64,000 nucleotides of DNA from Candidatus Villigracilis propinquus. GTDB taxonomy: Bacteria > Chloroflexota > Anaerolineae > Anaerolineales > Villigracilaceae. The notes beneath the pieces are model-generated. The model was not told where the DNA came from. It saw nothing but the letters and a program-made list of their open reading frames with translations, and ran no database searches. The stretch covers positions 186,001-250,000 of the forward strand of contig JADKDM010000038.1 in assembly GCA_016714565.1 (NCBI GenBank), read 5' to 3'. Positions 62,775-64,000 of this stretch are shown here, one piece after another. The translations under genes and the position numbers were made by a program. Positions within the stretch are counted from its first letter, which is position 1. The number at the start of each line of letters is the position of its first letter.

Positions 62775-63749
62775 ATGAAAAAAGTCGCGCATCTCCAATC
62801 CTTCGATCAGATCAAGATACTGGCAGACCCCCGCCGCATGGACATTCTACGCCTGCTGATGGCGGCGCCTGCCACACTCACGATCCTTGCGCGGACGATG
62901 AAAAAATCCCCTGCCTGGGTGCAGCACCACATTCTGGCGTTAACCGCTGCCGATCTGGTTGAAGTAGGCGAAACGCGCAAGACCGGCAAAGTACTGGAAA
63001 AATTTTACCGTTCCAAGGCTGATGCTTTTCTTTTACAGGAGATCATCATGCCGATGGGCAAAAAGCCTTCGGTCATTTTCTCCGGCAGCCATGATATCGC
63101 ATTGGAAGGCGTTGCCGACCACCTCGCCAAACACGTGAACATCCTCAGCCTGCCAGTCGGCTCATTGGATGGGCTGGTCAATCTTCGTCAGGGACTATGT
63201 CAAATCTCGGGCTCGCATCTCCTTGATGAGAACGGCGAGTACAACACACCATTTGTAAAACATTTATTTCCAGAGCGAAATGTTGAGATCATCACGCTTG
63301 CCTATCGCACGCAAGGACTCATCCTCGCTAAAGGCAACCCCAAAGGAATTAAGAAAATTTCCGACCTCGCGCAAGCCAATGTCCGCTTTGTAAATCGCAA
63401 TGCGGGTTCCGGCACCCGCCTCTGGCTGGATGCAGAATTGCACAAGCAAAAGATCCCTGCTGAAAAGATCCTCGGCTACAAAAACTCCGTGATGACCCAC
63501 AGCGAAGCTGCATTGATGATCGAAGAAGGCCAAGCAGACGTGTCCCTCGGTCTGCAAGCCGCCGCCCACCAGCACGAGCTTGATTTCATTCCCCTCTTTG
63601 AAGAACGCTATGATCTCATCCTGCCCCGTGAACAGGAGAAAATTCTCAACCCCCTGCTCGACTACATTCAAACCGTGGATTTCCGCAATTCACTGAATGT
63701 CCTAACTGGTTACAGCACCGCGCACAGCGGTGAACAAATCCATATTTGA
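62775..63749 (+). CDS. ArsR-type HTH regulator with molybdate-type PBP domain
   Basis: A 324-residue regulator. An ArsR-like winged helix (ILADPRRMDILRLLMAAPATLTILAR ... SPAWVQHHILAL, about residues 12-75) is joined to a PBP-like domain (about 95-320: IFSGSHDIALEGVADHL, ISGSHLLDENGEYNTPFVKH, NRNAGSGTRLWLDAELH, MTHSEAALMIEEGQADVSLG). The binding domain is clearly homologous to that of the GntR-type protein at 56165. ATG 62775 starts near the conserved HTH; the in-frame ATG at 62730 adds 15 residues. It probably controls the ALDH genes (divergent) or the lipoprotein downstream, which starts eight bases after its stop. Confidence 0.85.
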   Translation: MKKVAHLQSFDQIKILADPRRMDILRLLMAAPATLTILARTMKKSPAWVQHHILALTAADLVEVGETRKTGKVLEKFYRSKADAFLLQEIIMPMGKKPSVIFSGSHDIALEGVADHLAKHVNILSLPVGSLDGLVNLRQGLCQISGSHLLDENGEYNTPFVKHLFPERNVEIITLAYRTQGLILAKGNPKGIKKISDLAQANVRFVNRNAGSGTRLWLDAELHKQKIPAEKILGYKNSVMTHSEAALMIEEGQADVSLGLQAAAHQHELDFIPLFEERYDLILPREQEKILNPLLDYIQTVDFRNSLNVLTGYSTAHSGEQIHI

Positions 63750-63757
63750 GGAATGAA

Positions 63758-64000
63758 ATGAGAAAGACCGTTATCACTGCACTTTTTATTTTGGGACTTA
63801 TGCTAACCGCGTGCGGTTCCACACCGACAGAAAGCGCTCCCGCCGCGCCGACAACTGATTCTGCTACGGAAACATCAACTACCCTGCAAGCGACTGAAGC
63901 CCCCGCTGCCGTCTCTGACAACTCCCAGGTACTCTTCCAGATCGTCAAAGCAGACGGCACCACATTTGACGTGACTCTCAACGCCGTCAAAGCCCTGCCT
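63758..64000 (+). CDS. lipoprotein, 3' end outside the window
   Basis: The first 81 residues are visible. Signal peptide with lipobox LTACG, a Ser/Thr/Ala/Pro linker, then VLFQIVKADGTTFDVTLNAVKALP, which looks like the start of a compact beta-rich domain. GAGGAATGAA gives a ribosome site, and the gene follows the ArsR-PBP regulator by eight bases, so the two are probably one operon. The family cannot be named from this part. Confidence 0.7.
   Translation, partial: MRKTVITALFILGLMLTACGSTPTESAPAAPTTDSATETSTTLQATEAPAAVSDNSQVLFQIVKADGTTFDVTLNAVKALP

Noticed and set aside
1..64000. tRNA, rRNA, integrase or prophage genes
   Set aside because: None could be recognised on either strand, so no integrated element boundary is proposed.

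Overview
The window looks like a chromosomal piece of an Anaerolineae-type Chloroflexota genome. This is inferred from several traits: nSTAND-WD40 giants ending in an RNLT..EW motif, lipoproteins with CHATG repeats, many PAS/GAF kinases, scattered short palindromes, and mostly moderate GC. I saw no rRNA, tRNA, CRISPR array, integrase or transposase.

Layout. 1-2641: decayed LRR-ROC GTPase gene. 2847-5243: XPD/DinG-like helicase with an N-terminal nuclease-like domain. 5483-11901: signalling genes, namely a NarL-type kinase/regulator pair, a stand-alone SLOG protein, a small lipoprotein, a hybrid kinase and a DUF3267 membrane protein. 12002-16242: small genes, a 42-bp tandem array and a frameshifted MmeI-type restriction-modification gene carrying palindromic insertions. 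16626-23643: a diguanylate cyclase, then a run of small stress/envelope genes (two atypical receivers, CsbD, two GlsB-like, two YggT-like, YtxH, cupin). 23861-41298 (minus strand): a compact 17-kb run of four nSTAND1-WD40 paralogs (one broken) with a membrane glycosyltransferase and a secreted protein between them. 41807-44696: pentapeptide-repeat protein and DUF2779 nuclease-like protein. 44898-56081: PadR regulator and a molybdenum aldehyde-oxidoreductase operon with its accessory genes. 56165-64000: two molybdate-type PBP-domain regulators, a PadR regulator, modA-modB, two aldehyde dehydrogenases (one frameshifted) and the start of a lipoprotein gene.

Two things stand out. First, a dispersed element of about 72 bp occurs six times between 7.9 and 20.8 kb: a CTCCCCCAA box, then a G/C-rich hairpin, then a -10-like hexamer. 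In three copies the start codon lies only 5-6 nt after the hexamer, which suggests leaderless transcription. Second, the nSTAND-WD40 operon: each of the three intact paralogs has 14 WD40 repeats (two seven-bladed propellers by count), one positive-inside transmembrane helix between NTPase and propellers, and nearly shared NTPase modules joined to very different sensor modules. One paralog has near-identical 123-bp DNA repeats.

From 45 to 64 kb the theme is molybdenum: a Mop-like [2Fe-2S]/molybdopterin enzyme, an FeS flavoprotein, a radical SAM protein, a CoA ligase, XdhC, ModAB and two PBP-domain regulators. Many single-base frameshifts lie in homopolymers in otherwise well-conserved genes, so residual long-read assembly errors must be separated from true decay. 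The ROC gene (29-bp duplication, degraded 5' part) and the methyltransferase gene are the best candidates for real decay.
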